64,000 nt of DNA from Paenibacillus lycopersici (GCF_010119935.1 NZ_CP048209.1:3599001-3663000); one strand, 5' to 3'; shown: positions 33,801 through 42,607, counted from the stretch's first letter. The notes: generated from the letters alone by a model not told the origin. A program made the numbers and translations.

Positions 33801-36384
33801 TAAGACGATCGAAGCCCGTCTTGCGTCGGTCACTACGGGCGGCCAATTCGAAGTGAGGCTCGACAGCTTGAACGGTCCTGTCGTCGGTACCTTCACGGTG
33901 GCGAATACGGACGGCTGGAACCGTTACGAAACCCAAACCTGGGGTCTGACGTCCGAAGCGAAAGGGCTGCACGATCTGTACATCGTCGGCAAGTCGGGAA
34001 TCGGCATCGCCAATATCGACTGGTTCCGCTTGACGAACAACGAATCGCGCGGCGCGACCGTGCCTTATACGACATACGAAGCGGAGAACGGAACGATTGG
34101 CGGGGGAGCTGCGCTGAACGATACGCCGGATCCGATGCATAAGGAAGTTGCCTCGGGCAAGTCCTACGTCAATCTGAACGGCACGGGCGAGTACGTGCAG
34201 TGGAGCAACGTGCGGGATGCGAACCGCTTCGTGCTTCGCTACAGCATTCCTAAGGACAGCAGCGGCACGCTCAGCCTGTACGTCAACGATGTCAAGAAAC
34301 AGACGATCGACCTGAGTTCGACGTATCTGTACGATACGGGCGACGTCAACGCCGCGAGAAGATTCGACGAGACGGATCTGGCCATCGACATCAACGCCGG
34401 GGATACCGTCAAACTGCAGCGAGACGCGGGCGACAGCCTGGCATGGTACGCGATCGACCTGATCGATCTCGAGACGGCGGCAGCTCCGCTAAGCATGCCG
34501 GCGAACTTCATCTCCGTTAAAGATGCGCCGTATCTTGCGGTAGGAGACGGAGTCGCTGACGATACGGCGGCGATCCAAAGCGCCGTCAACGACGCGTCCG
34601 CGCAGGGCAAAGGCGTATGGCTCCCTGTAGGCATGTACAACCAAAGCGTCAAGATCGAAGTTCCGTCCGGCGTGAACATTCAAGGGGCAGGCATCTGGTA
34701 TTCGACCCTGCACGCCACGACGTCGATTTCGGATTGGGGCGGCACGGTCGGGTTTACGCTCAATGACAATACGACCATTTCCGATCTCCGGATCAGCAGC
34801 GTGGATACGCAGCGGGGCGGTCACTCCGGCATCGTCGTTCTGACAAACCCTGGTATGGGACATAACAACGTGCTGCAGAATCTATGGGCGGAGCATGTCG
34901 GTTGCTTGGAAGGCTGGACGGACTGGACGGATTCGGTCATTCAAAACGTCCGTATCCGCGACACGTATTTCGACGGCATCCATTGGGGCGATGGCGGCAA
35001 CAGCGGCAACCTGGCGCGCAACAACGCAATGCGCGGACTTGGGGACGACGGCGTCGCGCAGGTTAACCTGCTCAACTTCGGCGCGATCGCCAACAGCAAC
35101 ATGGCGGAATTTAATTCGATTATCGCCAGCTACTGGGGCAGAGGCTTGTCGGATATCGGCGGCAACAGCTTGACCTTGCGCGACAATCTCATCGACAGTA
35201 CCTACAACGCGGGCATGATGGTCGCGACCGAGCCTGTCGGCGATCAGGCCAAGCACGAGACTTCTTATCCGATCGAAGGGCTGAAGTTCCAACGGAACAC
35301 GATCAACAAGGCGGGCCATACCGGCCATAACCATGCCGGCCTCCATTTCTGGCTCTCCGTCAATCCGATGAAGGATGTCCGAGTCGAATTGAACACGATC
35401 GAGAACGGCGAGACAGAAGGCATCCACATCGATAACACGGCTAACGGCGACAGCGGAGGCCGCACGCAGTTTAACTTCAACACGGTACAGAACAATGCGC
35501 TCCAAAGCTACAGCAACGGGAATCGGCTTGTCGTTCCCGTATTTAACGGGAACACTGGATTCACTGGCCAGCAATCGGCTTCCGTAATCCTGAGCGGACC
35601 TGCCGAAGCAGGCGCGGAGCAGCCGGTCGACGTGACGGTAGGCTTGGCGGGACTGACATCGAACGTGTACGCGGGAGATTTCACGGTCCAATATGATCCT
35701 TCGCAGCTTACTTACGATTCATCCGAATCGTCTCTCGCCGGGTTCGCGGTCGTCGATGAATCGGCTTCGGAAGGGCAAATCCGTCTGCTCGGCGCGAGAA
35801 CGAGCGGAACGATCACGGGAACCGTCGATCTTCTGAAGCTGCATTTCACGGCGAAATCCATCGAGCATACGGCGTCCAGCTATGTTTATGTCAGCAATGC
35901 GGTCGTCTCCGATGCATCGGGCAATGAAACGAAGCTGAACAACGGTTCCGTTTACGGCATACAGGTCATCGGAACGGTACAGCCGGCTGACAAGACGCAG
36001 TTGACGGCCAAGCTTGCGGAATCTCAGGAGAAGTTTGATGCTTCCGAGGTGGGCACGGGATACGGCAACTATCCGCAAAACACGTACAATGCGCTCGGAA
36101 CCGCGATCCGTGACGGGAATCGCGTGAACCTCGACGAGGATGCCTTGCAGGCGGAAGTCGATGCGTCTACGGGAAGCCTGGACGCAGCACTTCAAGCTTT
36201 CATCGCCTCGATGATTACGAGGACTTCGGTAGGCGATTTGGGACGGCTGGCCGCGAAATACGGCGCTGTCTCGTCCGATTCGGATTGGAGCAAGCTGCAG
36301 AAGTACGACTTCAACCATGACGGGAAATTGGACATCGTCGACCTTGCCGCATTAGCCCGAATGATTCTCGGCAATCCGCAATAA
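30802..36384 (+). CDS. Giant secreted multidomain carbohydrate-active protein (GH87-like, CBM9, CBM6, cohesin, dockerin)
   Basis: A 1860-residue exported protein (signal peptide about 1-30). Order: right-handed beta-helix like Pectate_lyase_3 (about 35-400, VDYGATADDETDDTAAIIST); two CBM9-like domains (405-592, 594-775, highly similar); an unassigned beta domain (780-950); two CBM6/CBM35-like domains (951-1085, 1086-1228); a second beta-helix (1228-1588) like GH87 alpha-1,3-glucanases. Asp1391 (DGIHWGDGG) and Asp1415-Asp1416 (GLGDDGVA) match the spacing of the three catalytic Asp residues known there. A cohesin-like domain (1588-1720), a FIVAR-like helical segment (1726-1805) and a dockerin (DFNHDGKLDIVDLAALARMI) close it. 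It likely degrades a fungal or bacterial glucan. GGGAGG sits before the ATG. Confidence 0.85.
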   Translation: MSGKRVLAVLLSLLMSMPAMTVAATTTVGAEPAVETTLSIVDYGATADDETDDTAAIISTIADAKTQGKTVYVPAGTFLFNDVIMLDGVDLTGDGATSILKSTNLQHQSIELGGDGSDLSNVQLTTVAASERLSTDDSARVFVTNTATNFTIKGVVIDGGSSAGIINFGNNGVISGNTVKNTLADGIHNTGGSSDLLIENNTCIDNGDDQIAVVSYEKTPSWSKRVTIQNNNVSGGHARGITVSGGEDITVENNQITNTGGAGVYIASEGNWHTFAVSNLIVRGNTITGDSSNSSVAERGGIRLQGTNKAPSIDNALIENNILNGSKDSGVLIVGSLPINATFNGNQIVDPAEYGIRIVQTVIGTLAFSGNTVSGSGKAAFSNGAAGAVVTSDMENDPEAGGDGGADAQFVAAKGTPVIDGVADEQWNNSSPLQMNTDANGTTGTAKVMWDDKNLYYLFDMKDSTPNAKATNENNDSVEVWTDELDAKHGTMQDGDYQLRVDINNALSSTIASIDLNKVKSAVKTTADGYVIEFAVPYTALSPKAGDKIGFNASANDDSNGDGRRDTYISWIDKSLPYWADTTVFKEITLIDPPHAAKGTPVIDGDVDDLWSGSSSLQMNTDANGTTGTAKVAWDSKNLYYLFNVKDSTPNAKGANENNDSVEVWTDELNAKHGTMQLGDYQARVDINNVVSSAVSSLDLTKVKSAVKTTADGYIVEFAVPFTALTPKSGDKIGFNASANDDANGDGKRDTYVSWVDKSLPYWADTTVFKEVTLVGSASGGVTGPTAVATTESETFDAKASFGNTQGAGGWYSMKKLNGIYSYLTQYVTDSIPKWVDPDSTTGLPYTRDGFFHPDYASDVVKKWVAPRAGNIDITGTVFKTDVHGDGVIASILKNKDVLWSHTITSEADAIPDGVTNIHVEAGDAIYFIVNNNGSAANDETKWMPVITMTNALKLQAEDKTSVTGANAIAADGADGGKVVGSFDQGDYLVYGNVNLSGGYKTIEARLASVTTGGQFEVRLDSLNGPVVGTFTVANTDGWNRYETQTWGLTSEAKGLHDLYIVGKSGIGIANIDWFRLTNNESRGATVPYTTYEAENGTIGGGAALNDTPDPMHKEVASGKSYVNLNGTGEYVQWSNVRDANRFVLRYSIPKDSSGTLSLYVNDVKKQTIDLSSTYLYDTGDVNAARRFDETDLAIDINAGDTVKLQRDAGDSLAWYAIDLIDLETAAAPLSMPANFISVKDAPYLAVGDGVADDTAAIQSAVNDASAQGKGVWLPVGMYNQSVKIEVPSGVNIQGAGIWYSTLHATTSISDWGGTVGFTLNDNTTISDLRISSVDTQRGGHSGIVVLTNPGMGHNNVLQNLWAEHVGCLEGWTDWTDSVIQNVRIRDTYFDGIHWGDGGNSGNLARNNAMRGLGDDGVAQVNLLNFGAIANSNMAEFNSIIASYWGRGLSDIGGNSLTLRDNLIDSTYNAGMMVATEPVGDQAKHETSYPIEGLKFQRNTINKAGHTGHNHAGLHFWLSVNPMKDVRVELNTIENGETEGIHIDNTANGDSGGRTQFNFNTVQNNALQSYSNGNRLVVPVFNGNTGFTGQQSASVILSGPAEAGAEQPVDVTVGLAGLTSNVYAGDFTVQYDPSQLTYDSSESSLAGFAVVDESASEGQIRLLGARTSGTITGTVDLLKLHFTAKSIEHTASSYVYVSNAVVSDASGNETKLNNGSVYGIQVIGTVQPADKTQLTAKLAESQEKFDASEVGTGYGNYPQNTYNALGTAIRDGNRVNLDEDALQAEVDASTGSLDAALQAFIASMITRTSVGDLGRLAAKYGAVSSDSDWSKLQKYDFNHDGKLDIVDLAALARMILGNPQ

Positions 36385-36399
36385 GCAGGGCCAATTCGG

Positions 36400-36440
36400 T
36401 GGAGAAAACGCGCTTCCGGCACGTTTTCTCCATCTATTTT
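36400..36440 (+). terminator. Terminator after the giant enzyme gene
   Basis: TGGAGAAAACG (36400-36410) pairs perfectly with CGTTTTCTCCA (36422-36432), followed by TCTATTTT. The next gene starts 16 bases later, so it may be partly read through. Confidence 0.8.
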
Positions 36441-36455
36441 CCGAGAGGATGAACG

Positions 36456-38348
36456 ATGACGATGACGATGAAGCGAACGATTCTTCCGATTTGCATGGCA
36501 TTGCTGCTGTGCGTCTCCTGCTTGCTGCCGCACGCGGCGCTGGCCGCCAGCGCGCCGTCCTTCTCGTTGGCGGTGTCCGGGGGAACGCCGAAGACGGCCA
36601 ACGAGTTCCAGGTCACGCTGACGGGAAGCGATCTAACCGATCTGTTTGCGAACGAGGTCCGTCTGACCTATGATTCCGCGAAGCTGGAGTTCAAGTCAGC
36701 GATCGCTGCGGGCAAAGGGTACGACATCGAGCCTATCGTGCAAGACAACACCATCACGCTGGCGCATACCATGGTAGGCGCCATACCTGGCGTAAGCGGT
36801 ACGGCGACATTGTACACGCTGACGTTCAAAGCACTTGCGGCGGGCAATACTACCATTGTGTTTCAACATGTCAAAACCGTGAATTCGAAGCTGGAATCCG
36901 CCGTAATCGACGTAAACGCGAACCTATTCGTGAACATCTCAACTGGCGGGAATGGCGACGGCAACGGTAATGGTAATGGCAATGGCAACGGTAATAGCAA
37001 TGGCAATGGCAATGGCAATGGTAATGGTAATGGCGATGGCAATGGCAACGGCAACGGTAATAGCAATGGCAACGGTAATAGCAATGGCAACGGTAATAGC
37101 AATGGCAATGACAATGGTAACGGGAACGGCGATGGTAATGGTAATGGTAATGGTAATTCGGGAGGGAGCGGCGTGAAGCTTCAGCCTGACCCGGGTTCGG
37201 GGGGCAACAATAGCTCCCATACGGCCATGTTTTCCCTGAGTTCGGACAAGTACGCAAGCGAGCTTCAGAACGCGCAAGCGGATAGCAACGGCAACCGTAC
37301 GATTAAGGCGGACCTGGCGGAAGTGCCGGGAGCGCAAACTTACGCGTTGAAGCTGCCTTCCGCGTTCTTCGCGGACGGTACGGGAAAAGTTCGGATTCAA
37401 ATCACGACTCCAGTCGGGACGATCACGCTGCGCAGCGACATGTTTCCGGCCGGTTCGCTGCCACAGGGAGAGATTACGATCAGCATCGGGAAAGCAGACG
37501 CAAGCAAGCTGAACTTGACCGATGCGGCGAATCAAATCATCGCCGGGCATCCGGTCGTCGAGCTTCAGCTTCTGGCCGATGGCAAGCCCGTCGCATGGAG
37601 CAACCTTCATGCCCCCGTGGCCGTTAGCGTTCCTTATTCCCCGACCGCTGCCGAGCGCGGCGATCCGGAGCATTTGACCGTGCGTTACGTGGACGGCAGC
37701 GGAAACGCGGTTCCCGTGTACGATGGCCGGTATAACGGGGAACAGGGGAGCATGACCTTCACGACTACGCATTTCAGCACCTATGCCGTCGCGTTCGTGA
37801 AGAAATCCTTCAATGACCTCGGCAAAGCTGAATGGGCGCGCAAGCCGATCGAGATCCTGGCTTCCAAGGGAATCGTGAACGGTATATCCGATCAGCAATT
37901 CGCGCCTTCCAGGCAGGTGACGCGTGCCGAATTCATTACGATGCTGATGAAGACGCTCGGTCTGAACGCGAAAGCGGACAAGAACTTTACCGATGCCGTG
38001 CCCGGTTCGTTCTATGCCGATGCTTTGTCGGCAGCCAAGGAGCTTGGCATAGCCAAGGGCGACGACGGCGCGCGATTCAATCCTGCGCAGCCGATCACTA
38101 GGCAGGATATGATGGTCATGACGGCAAGGGCGCTGCAGGCGGCAGGCAAACTGAGCGCATCCGACCGCCAGGTGGACTTGAATGGCTTCTCGGATCGGGG
38201 CAGCATCGCGCGTTATGCTACGGACGATATCGCAACCCTCGTAGGCGAGGGGCTCGTATCGGGAAGCGGCGGCATGCTTCATCCGCTTGCGAACACGACG
38301 AGAGCCGAAACGGCCGCATTGATGTACCGGATTTACAGCCTCTCCTAG
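36456..38348 (+). CDS. Cohesin-SLH cell-wall anchoring protein
   Basis: A 630-residue exported protein: signal peptide (about 1-30), one cohesin-like domain (about 32-165; FSLAVSGGTPKTANEFQVTL and VRLTYDSAKLEFKSAIAAGK), a 70-residue Asn-Gly repeat linker (about 166-236), a beta-rich domain (about 240-450; TYALKLPSAFFADGTGKVRI), then three SLH domains to the end (SFNDLGKAEWARKPIEILAS, FTDAVPGSFYADALSAAKEL and IARYATDDIATLVGEGLVSG). Cohesin plus SLH is the plan of cellulosome anchoring scaffoldins. The gene before it encodes a dockerin protein, so this one may tether that enzyme to the wall. AGAGG precedes the ATG. Confidence 0.88.
   Translation: MTMTMKRTILPICMALLLCVSCLLPHAALAASAPSFSLAVSGGTPKTANEFQVTLTGSDLTDLFANEVRLTYDSAKLEFKSAIAAGKGYDIEPIVQDNTITLAHTMVGAIPGVSGTATLYTLTFKALAAGNTTIVFQHVKTVNSKLESAVIDVNANLFVNISTGGNGDGNGNGNGNGNGNSNGNGNGNGNGNGDGNGNGNGNSNGNGNSNGNGNSNGNDNGNGNGDGNGNGNGNSGGSGVKLQPDPGSGGNNSSHTAMFSLSSDKYASELQNAQADSNGNRTIKADLAEVPGAQTYALKLPSAFFADGTGKVRIQITTPVGTITLRSDMFPAGSLPQGEITISIGKADASKLNLTDAANQIIAGHPVVELQLLADGKPVAWSNLHAPVAVSVPYSPTAAERGDPEHLTVRYVDGSGNAVPVYDGRYNGEQGSMTFTTTHFSTYAVAFVKKSFNDLGKAEWARKPIEILASKGIVNGISDQQFAPSRQVTRAEFITMLMKTLGLNAKADKNFTDAVPGSFYADALSAAKELGIAKGDDGARFNPAQPITRQDMMVMTARALQAAGKLSASDRQVDLNGFSDRGSIARYATDDIATLVGEGLVSGSGGMLHPLANTTRAETAALMYRIYSLS
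36949..37158 (+). repeat. Hexanucleotide coding repeat (Asn-Gly linker)
   Basis: About 35 in-frame copies of AAYGGY with a few GAY/AGY variants code for (NG)n. Slippage changes length in 6-base steps, so linker length can vary without breaking the frame. Confidence 0.9.
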
Positions 38349-38390
38349 GAAGTATGCCGCGACTTCGTCCCTAATAGAGGCCTCAGTTGA

Positions 38391-38447
38391 TATGCTCCCA
38401 TCGGTGGACAGGTGAATAACAAACCTGTCTGTCGCAGGGAGCATTTT
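38391..38447 (+). terminator. Composite terminator after the anchoring protein gene
   Basis: ATGCTCCC and GGGAGCAT enclose an inner GACAGGT/ACCTGTC hairpin and are followed by TTTTT. Confidence 0.8.
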
Positions 38448-38541
38448 TCATGCCCGATAAGAAGCTTTGGCGGTCTATCCCTCCGGACTTCTCGATCCTG
38501 CTATGATGATAAAAGAAACAGACGCGTAGGAGGTTGGCAGC

Positions 38542-40416
38542 TTGAAGCAGGCATGGGCATGGTTGGCGTATCCGATTCGGGCCGTGGAGCGGTCGTTCTT
38601 CCTGAAGATGCTGATTGGCATGTTGGCGATCATTATTGTAACCGTATGCAGCCTGGGCATTAATTTCTATGTCGTGACGTCGAAGGGCATCAACCGGGAC
38701 GCCGTCGCGAACATGCAGCAGCTGACGGATCAAGCGGTTCTGACGATCGAATCCCAGATGGAGACGATACGGAACGAATCATGGAACTTCTTCGGCGATT
38801 CGGAGCTGCAGACGCTGGTGAAGAGCGGGTTCGGCTCGCCGGATGCGACCAGCTACTTTATGAGCAAGATGGGCATCTTGGAGCGGAACAACCCCTTGAT
38901 CGGAGCAATATTGATCATGGGCAAGGACGCCGAGGGACGGATTCAGACGGGCGTGAGCAATTATTACGGGAATGACGGGCAAAGACAGACGTTCGAAGAG
39001 GAAATCGCACGTTTGCAGCAAGTCGCAATAAGCCGCAACGGCACCGGAGCCTGGGAGTTCTCGCGCCTCATGAATCGCACCGAACACCGCGTCATGCCGA
39101 CTTTCGCGTTCGTGCAAGCCTTGAAGGACGTACAGAAAGATCTGCAGCCCATCATCGGGACCATCGTGATTCTGCTGGACGGCGAAATGCTGCAGCAATG
39201 GATGGATTCCCTGCAAGCGCAGAACTCTTTCGCGTACGCGGTCATGGACAGGAAGGACGGCTGTCCCGTGCTTCGGACGGCTTCAGGCAGCGGAAGCTGC
39301 GCATCCGCGATCGAAACGGCCCAGATGAGCCGTTCCGAGCAGCAATCGTACAAGTACACGGATGAATCCGGGAGGCGATCGCTCGTCGTTTATCGCGCGA
39401 TCAGCCAGACGGAATGGGTGCTCGTCGGCAAAGCGCCGTTGTCCGAGTTATTGGGGCAAGTCAACGCCGTTGCCAAGCGGACCCTGCTAATTGGCACGGT
39501 TTGCCTGATCGTCGCGATGCTGCTCGCGGCTGTCTTGTCGTCCAAGGTACTGCGTCCAATCAAGCATTTGCGCCTTGGGATGAGACAGATCGAGAAGGGA
39601 AACTACAAGATCGCGGTGCCGGTCGAAACGAAGGACGAGATCGGGTTCTTCTGCCATAATTTCAACCGGATGGCTTCGGAAATCCACAGTCTGATCCGGC
39701 AAGTCTACGAATCCGAGCTGAAGAAGAAGGATGCCGAGATCAAGGCGCTTCAGCTCCAAATGAATCCGCATTTCCTGTATAACACGCTCGGCACGATCGA
39801 GAGCCTCGCATCCATTCCGGGCAGCGAGGAGATGATCGGCGACATCTGCCGTTCGATCTCGAGTATGCTTCGTTACAATATAAGCGGCGGACGGTATGCT
39901 TCGATCGGCGAGGAGATGAAGCAAATCCGGCAATACCTGTCGATTCAGAAAATACGTTTCGGCAGCCGGCTCGAATACGAATTGCGCGTGGACGAACAGC
40001 TCTCTTCCGTATCGATTCCGAAGCTGCTGTTCCAGCCGATCGTCGAGAACAGCATCATTCACGGCATCGAGGGCATGCGCAGAGGCGGGAAAGTATGCAT
40101 CGAGGCCATCGCGCTGAACGAGCGTGAATTGCAAATCCGCGTGACCGACAACGGAATCGGATTCGAGCCAATGAAGCTGCAGTCCATTCGGAGCGGCTTG
40201 AACGGGAAGCCGCTGTCCGCAAGCGCGGGCCAAACGGATGCTTCCATCGGGATCAAGAACATCCATTCGCGAATTCGATTATTGTACGGGGATGCATACG
40301 GATTAACGATCGAGAGCGGCCCGCAAGCCGGAACCGTAGTTGCGTTGACATTAATGACAGCCATTCCGGATGGGGAGGAAGCAAGAGATGGATTACAAAG
40401 TGCTTCTATTGGATGA
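38542..40416 (+). CDS. YesM-like sensor histidine kinase
   Basis: A 624-residue membrane kinase starting at TTG, supported by AGGAGG 8 bases upstream. Membrane helix 1 (FLKMLIGMLAIIIVTVCSLG) and helix 2 (about 313-333) flank an extracellular sensing domain of about 265 residues. HAMP follows (VLRPIKHLRLGMRQIEKGNY), then the His_kinase domain with phospho-acceptor His near 410 in LQMNPHFLYNTLG. The HATPase part has ENSIIHG (N box) and DNGIGF (G1). YesM kinases sense carbohydrates, often with a binding protein. It overlaps the receiver gene that follows by 29 bases. Confidence 0.93.
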   Translation: MKQAWAWLAYPIRAVERSFFLKMLIGMLAIIIVTVCSLGINFYVVTSKGINRDAVANMQQLTDQAVLTIESQMETIRNESWNFFGDSELQTLVKSGFGSPDATSYFMSKMGILERNNPLIGAILIMGKDAEGRIQTGVSNYYGNDGQRQTFEEEIARLQQVAISRNGTGAWEFSRLMNRTEHRVMPTFAFVQALKDVQKDLQPIIGTIVILLDGEMLQQWMDSLQAQNSFAYAVMDRKDGCPVLRTASGSGSCASAIETAQMSRSEQQSYKYTDESGRRSLVVYRAISQTEWVLVGKAPLSELLGQVNAVAKRTLLIGTVCLIVAMLLAAVLSSKVLRPIKHLRLGMRQIEKGNYKIAVPVETKDEIGFFCHNFNRMASEIHSLIRQVYESELKKKDAEIKALQLQMNPHFLYNTLGTIESLASIPGSEEMIGDICRSISSMLRYNISGGRYASIGEEMKQIRQYLSIQKIRFGSRLEYELRVDEQLSSVSIPKLLFQPIVENSIIHGIEGMRRGGKVCIEAIALNERELQIRVTDNGIGFEPMKLQSIRSGLNGKPLSASAGQTDASIGIKNIHSRIRLLYGDAYGLTIESGPQAGTVVALTLMTAIPDGEEARDGLQSASIG

Positions 40417-40789
40417 TGAACGGATCTTGCTTCAAGGCCTCGCGAACAAAATCGCCCTGATGGATCTTCCGCTCCGGATTATCGGAGAAGCGGGAGACGG
40501 CGAAGAAGGTCTTGCCTATATGGAGCTGGAGATGCCGGATATCGTCATTACCGACATCCGCATGCCCGAGATGGACGGTCTTGCCTTTATTGCGCGGGTT
40601 CGCAGCTTGAGGAAGCCGATCCAGTGCGTGATCATCAGCGGCTACGACGATCTTGAATATGCGCGGCAGGCGAGCCATCTCGGCGTTCGGCATTATTTGC
40701 ATAAGCCGGTCGATCATGCGGAGCTGCAGTCTGTCCTGACGGATATCGTGCTGCAATTGCGGAGGGGGGATTCTAGTCATGCCCGATAG
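40388..40789 (+). CDS. Receiver-only response regulator (YesN-type REC without output domain)
   Basis: A 133-residue complete receiver domain: MDYKVLLLDDERILLQGLAN, Asp56 in VITDIRMPE, conserved Ser/Thr region IISGYDD, and Lys in HYLHKPVDH. It ends right after the last helix. The AraC output domain present in the 543-residue relative at 29 kb is absent, and no remnant follows since the next gene overlaps by 11 bases. ATG 40388 has GGGGAGG 9 bases upstream. It could be a phosphate sink or relay between the kinase and the distant full-length regulator. Confidence 0.88.
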   Translation: MDYKVLLLDDERILLQGLANKIALMDLPLRIIGEAGDGEEGLAYMELEMPDIVITDIRMPEMDGLAFIARVRSLRKPIQCVIISGYDDLEYARQASHLGVRHYLHKPVDHAELQSVLTDIVLQLRRGDSSHAR

Positions 40790-42170
40790 GAAAAGGGAGA
40801 TCTGGAGCGCGCTTTCCTTGACCGTATCGGCTGCGACAATCGCTTTCCTGCCGGCTTGCGGCAGCGGAAGCCATCCGTCCGTGGAGCTGCTCTCCAGCAT
40901 GACCGTGGAATCGGATGGCGCCGCCGCCGTGAATACCGTCGAGATCACGGCTTGGGACGAGCCGCCTGACGACGATGCCAATAAGCCGGAATGGGAGAAA
41001 GAAATGGATGATTTCTCGGCCAAGTTTCCGAACATTAAAGTCAAGCACGAGAAAGTAGATCCGACGAAGTACAGGGAGCAATACTTGACCGCCATGGCGG
41101 GCGGCGTCGGTCCCGACGTATGGTCCGGCAACGCGTTTCCCGACATCCAGAAATACATATTGAACGGCTTCGTCGCGGACTTAACGAATCGCTGGAACGA
41201 GTACGCCGATAAGGAGCAGTTCTCGAACGCCGCAATCGATGCAGGAACCAGAAACGGTAGATTGTACGGGTTTCCCAGAGACATTTACGTCATGACGATG
41301 GTGTACAACAAGAAGCTGTTCAAGGCCGCCGGTATTAGTGCAGCGCCTAGAACTTGGGATGAATTCGTAAGGATTGCGCAACGGCTGACGGATCCGGCCA
41401 CGGGGCAATACGGTTTCAATATCCTCGGAACGGAGTGGGCGGACTGGTACTTCGAATATTTCGTATGGCAGGCGGGAGGAGATTTGACCCGGCGGAACGA
41501 CGACGGCACGGCGACGTTGACGTTTGACTCGGATGCGGCCGTCAAGGCGCTGCAATTCTATAAAGATTTGAAATGGACGCACAAGATCGTTCAGAAGAAC
41601 GCGCTGCAGGATTGGGACCGCAACCTGCAGGACTTTGCAGCCGGCAAAGCGGGCATGGAAATCGGATCGGTAGACATGTTTACGGGCAAAGGCATGAACA
41701 TCGGCGATATTGGTCTGATGCCGTTCCCGGCAGGCCCTTCCGGCAAGGCATACGGACAAGTAGGCGGCGCCCTCTGGACCATAAACGCGCATTCGTCGAA
41801 GGAGAAACAGGATGCCGCCTGGACGTATATCACCTATGTATCTTCCAAGGAACAGAAAGAGAAGGAGCTGCAATGGGTGAAGGACCGAGGCGGCTTCCCC
41901 AACTTGTTTCAAGTCCGCAAGGATATCGCCGTGAGCGCCATGTTCCCCGACATTCGGCAGGATCTGGTCGATGCGGTCCTCCAAACGGCTGCCAATCCCC
42001 ACCAGGAATATTTTCTGAAAGACCGTCTAAGCAAATACGTTGTGGCGGCCATCCAACAGATTCTGATGAACGAGAAGGCGGATCCGAGGACCGAGCTGCA
42101 AAAGCAGCAGCTGCTCGCGAAGCGAGAAGTGATCGACTCGTTTAACGAGGACATCAGGAGCGGTAAGTGA
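40779..42170 (+). CDS. Family 1 sugar-binding lipoprotein co-operonic with the kinase
   Basis: A 463-residue extracellular solute-binding protein with lipobox Cys27 (AFLPAC). It has classical features: VEITAWDEPPDDDANKPEWE, YLTAMAGGVGPDVWSGNAF, LYGFPRDIYVMTMVYNKKLF, and a C-terminal FEYFVWQAGGDL region typical of oligosaccharide binders. GGAGGGGGG precedes the ATG, which overlaps the receiver gene. No permease or ATPase gene follows, so it may serve as a ligand-presenting co-sensor for the kinase or share permeases encoded elsewhere. Confidence 0.9.
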   Translation: MPDRKREIWSALSLTVSAATIAFLPACGSGSHPSVELLSSMTVESDGAAAVNTVEITAWDEPPDDDANKPEWEKEMDDFSAKFPNIKVKHEKVDPTKYREQYLTAMAGGVGPDVWSGNAFPDIQKYILNGFVADLTNRWNEYADKEQFSNAAIDAGTRNGRLYGFPRDIYVMTMVYNKKLFKAAGISAAPRTWDEFVRIAQRLTDPATGQYGFNILGTEWADWYFEYFVWQAGGDLTRRNDDGTATLTFDSDAAVKALQFYKDLKWTHKIVQKNALQDWDRNLQDFAAGKAGMEIGSVDMFTGKGMNIGDIGLMPFPAGPSGKAYGQVGGALWTINAHSSKEKQDAAWTYITYVSSKEQKEKELQWVKDRGGFPNLFQVRKDIAVSAMFPDIRQDLVDAVLQTAANPHQEYFLKDRLSKYVVAAIQQILMNEKADPRTELQKQQLLAKREVIDSFNEDIRSGK

Positions 42171-42366
42171 GGTTAGGAAGCGGCGGCGGCAACAGCAGTC
42201 GGCACTGAGTGTGAACGTAAGCAGATCGGCCGCTCATGTTCGCAATCCGGAACAATGTAACGGGAATGAACGCGTTTCTGGGCTCCGTGACGGTTTCGGC
42301 AGTCAGCGAGTTTGCCTTAAATCCAAAAAAGATAAGGTCCACTAAGACAAGGAGTGTCATTTAATA

Positions 42367-42528
42367 ATGGTTTTTAAGAAATATGGACAGGCGACAAGAG
42401 GAATGTACATTCGCTGTCATAAATGTGGATTAATTTTCCATTTAGGGGACGGGACTATAATGAGAACAACTGCAGGAAGAGACTTGAAAACCGAGTATCC
42501 ACGTTTCAGATATGAAGCAGGCTGTTGA
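42367..42528 (+). CDS. Small CxxC protein or fragment, 53 residues
   Basis: MVFKKYGQATRGMYIRCHKC, then GLIFHLGDGTIMRTTAG, and so on. One CHKC pair could bind zinc, but the partner pair is missing. AAGGAG lies about 12 bases upstream of the ATG. It may be a remnant of a longer gene disturbed by the nearby IS-end-like repeat. Confidence 0.3.
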   Translation: MVFKKYGQATRGMYIRCHKCGLIFHLGDGTIMRTTAGRDLKTEYPRFRYEAGC

Positions 42529-42607
42529 TCAGGTAGTCGCATTTTATGTTGCTCAGCAATCAGAAGAAATCAACAATATAACTGGTGAAGTCTTACAATC
42601 TCAGATG

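Noticed and set aside
36863..38444. Minus-strand frames of repeated ITITIA or LPLPLL type
   Set aside because: They are the reverse reading of the AAYGGY linker repeat and have no gene context.
42236..42364. A 42-codon frame (MFAIRNNVTGMNAFLGSVTV...)
   Set aside because: No ribosome binding site or family match; too short to separate from chance.
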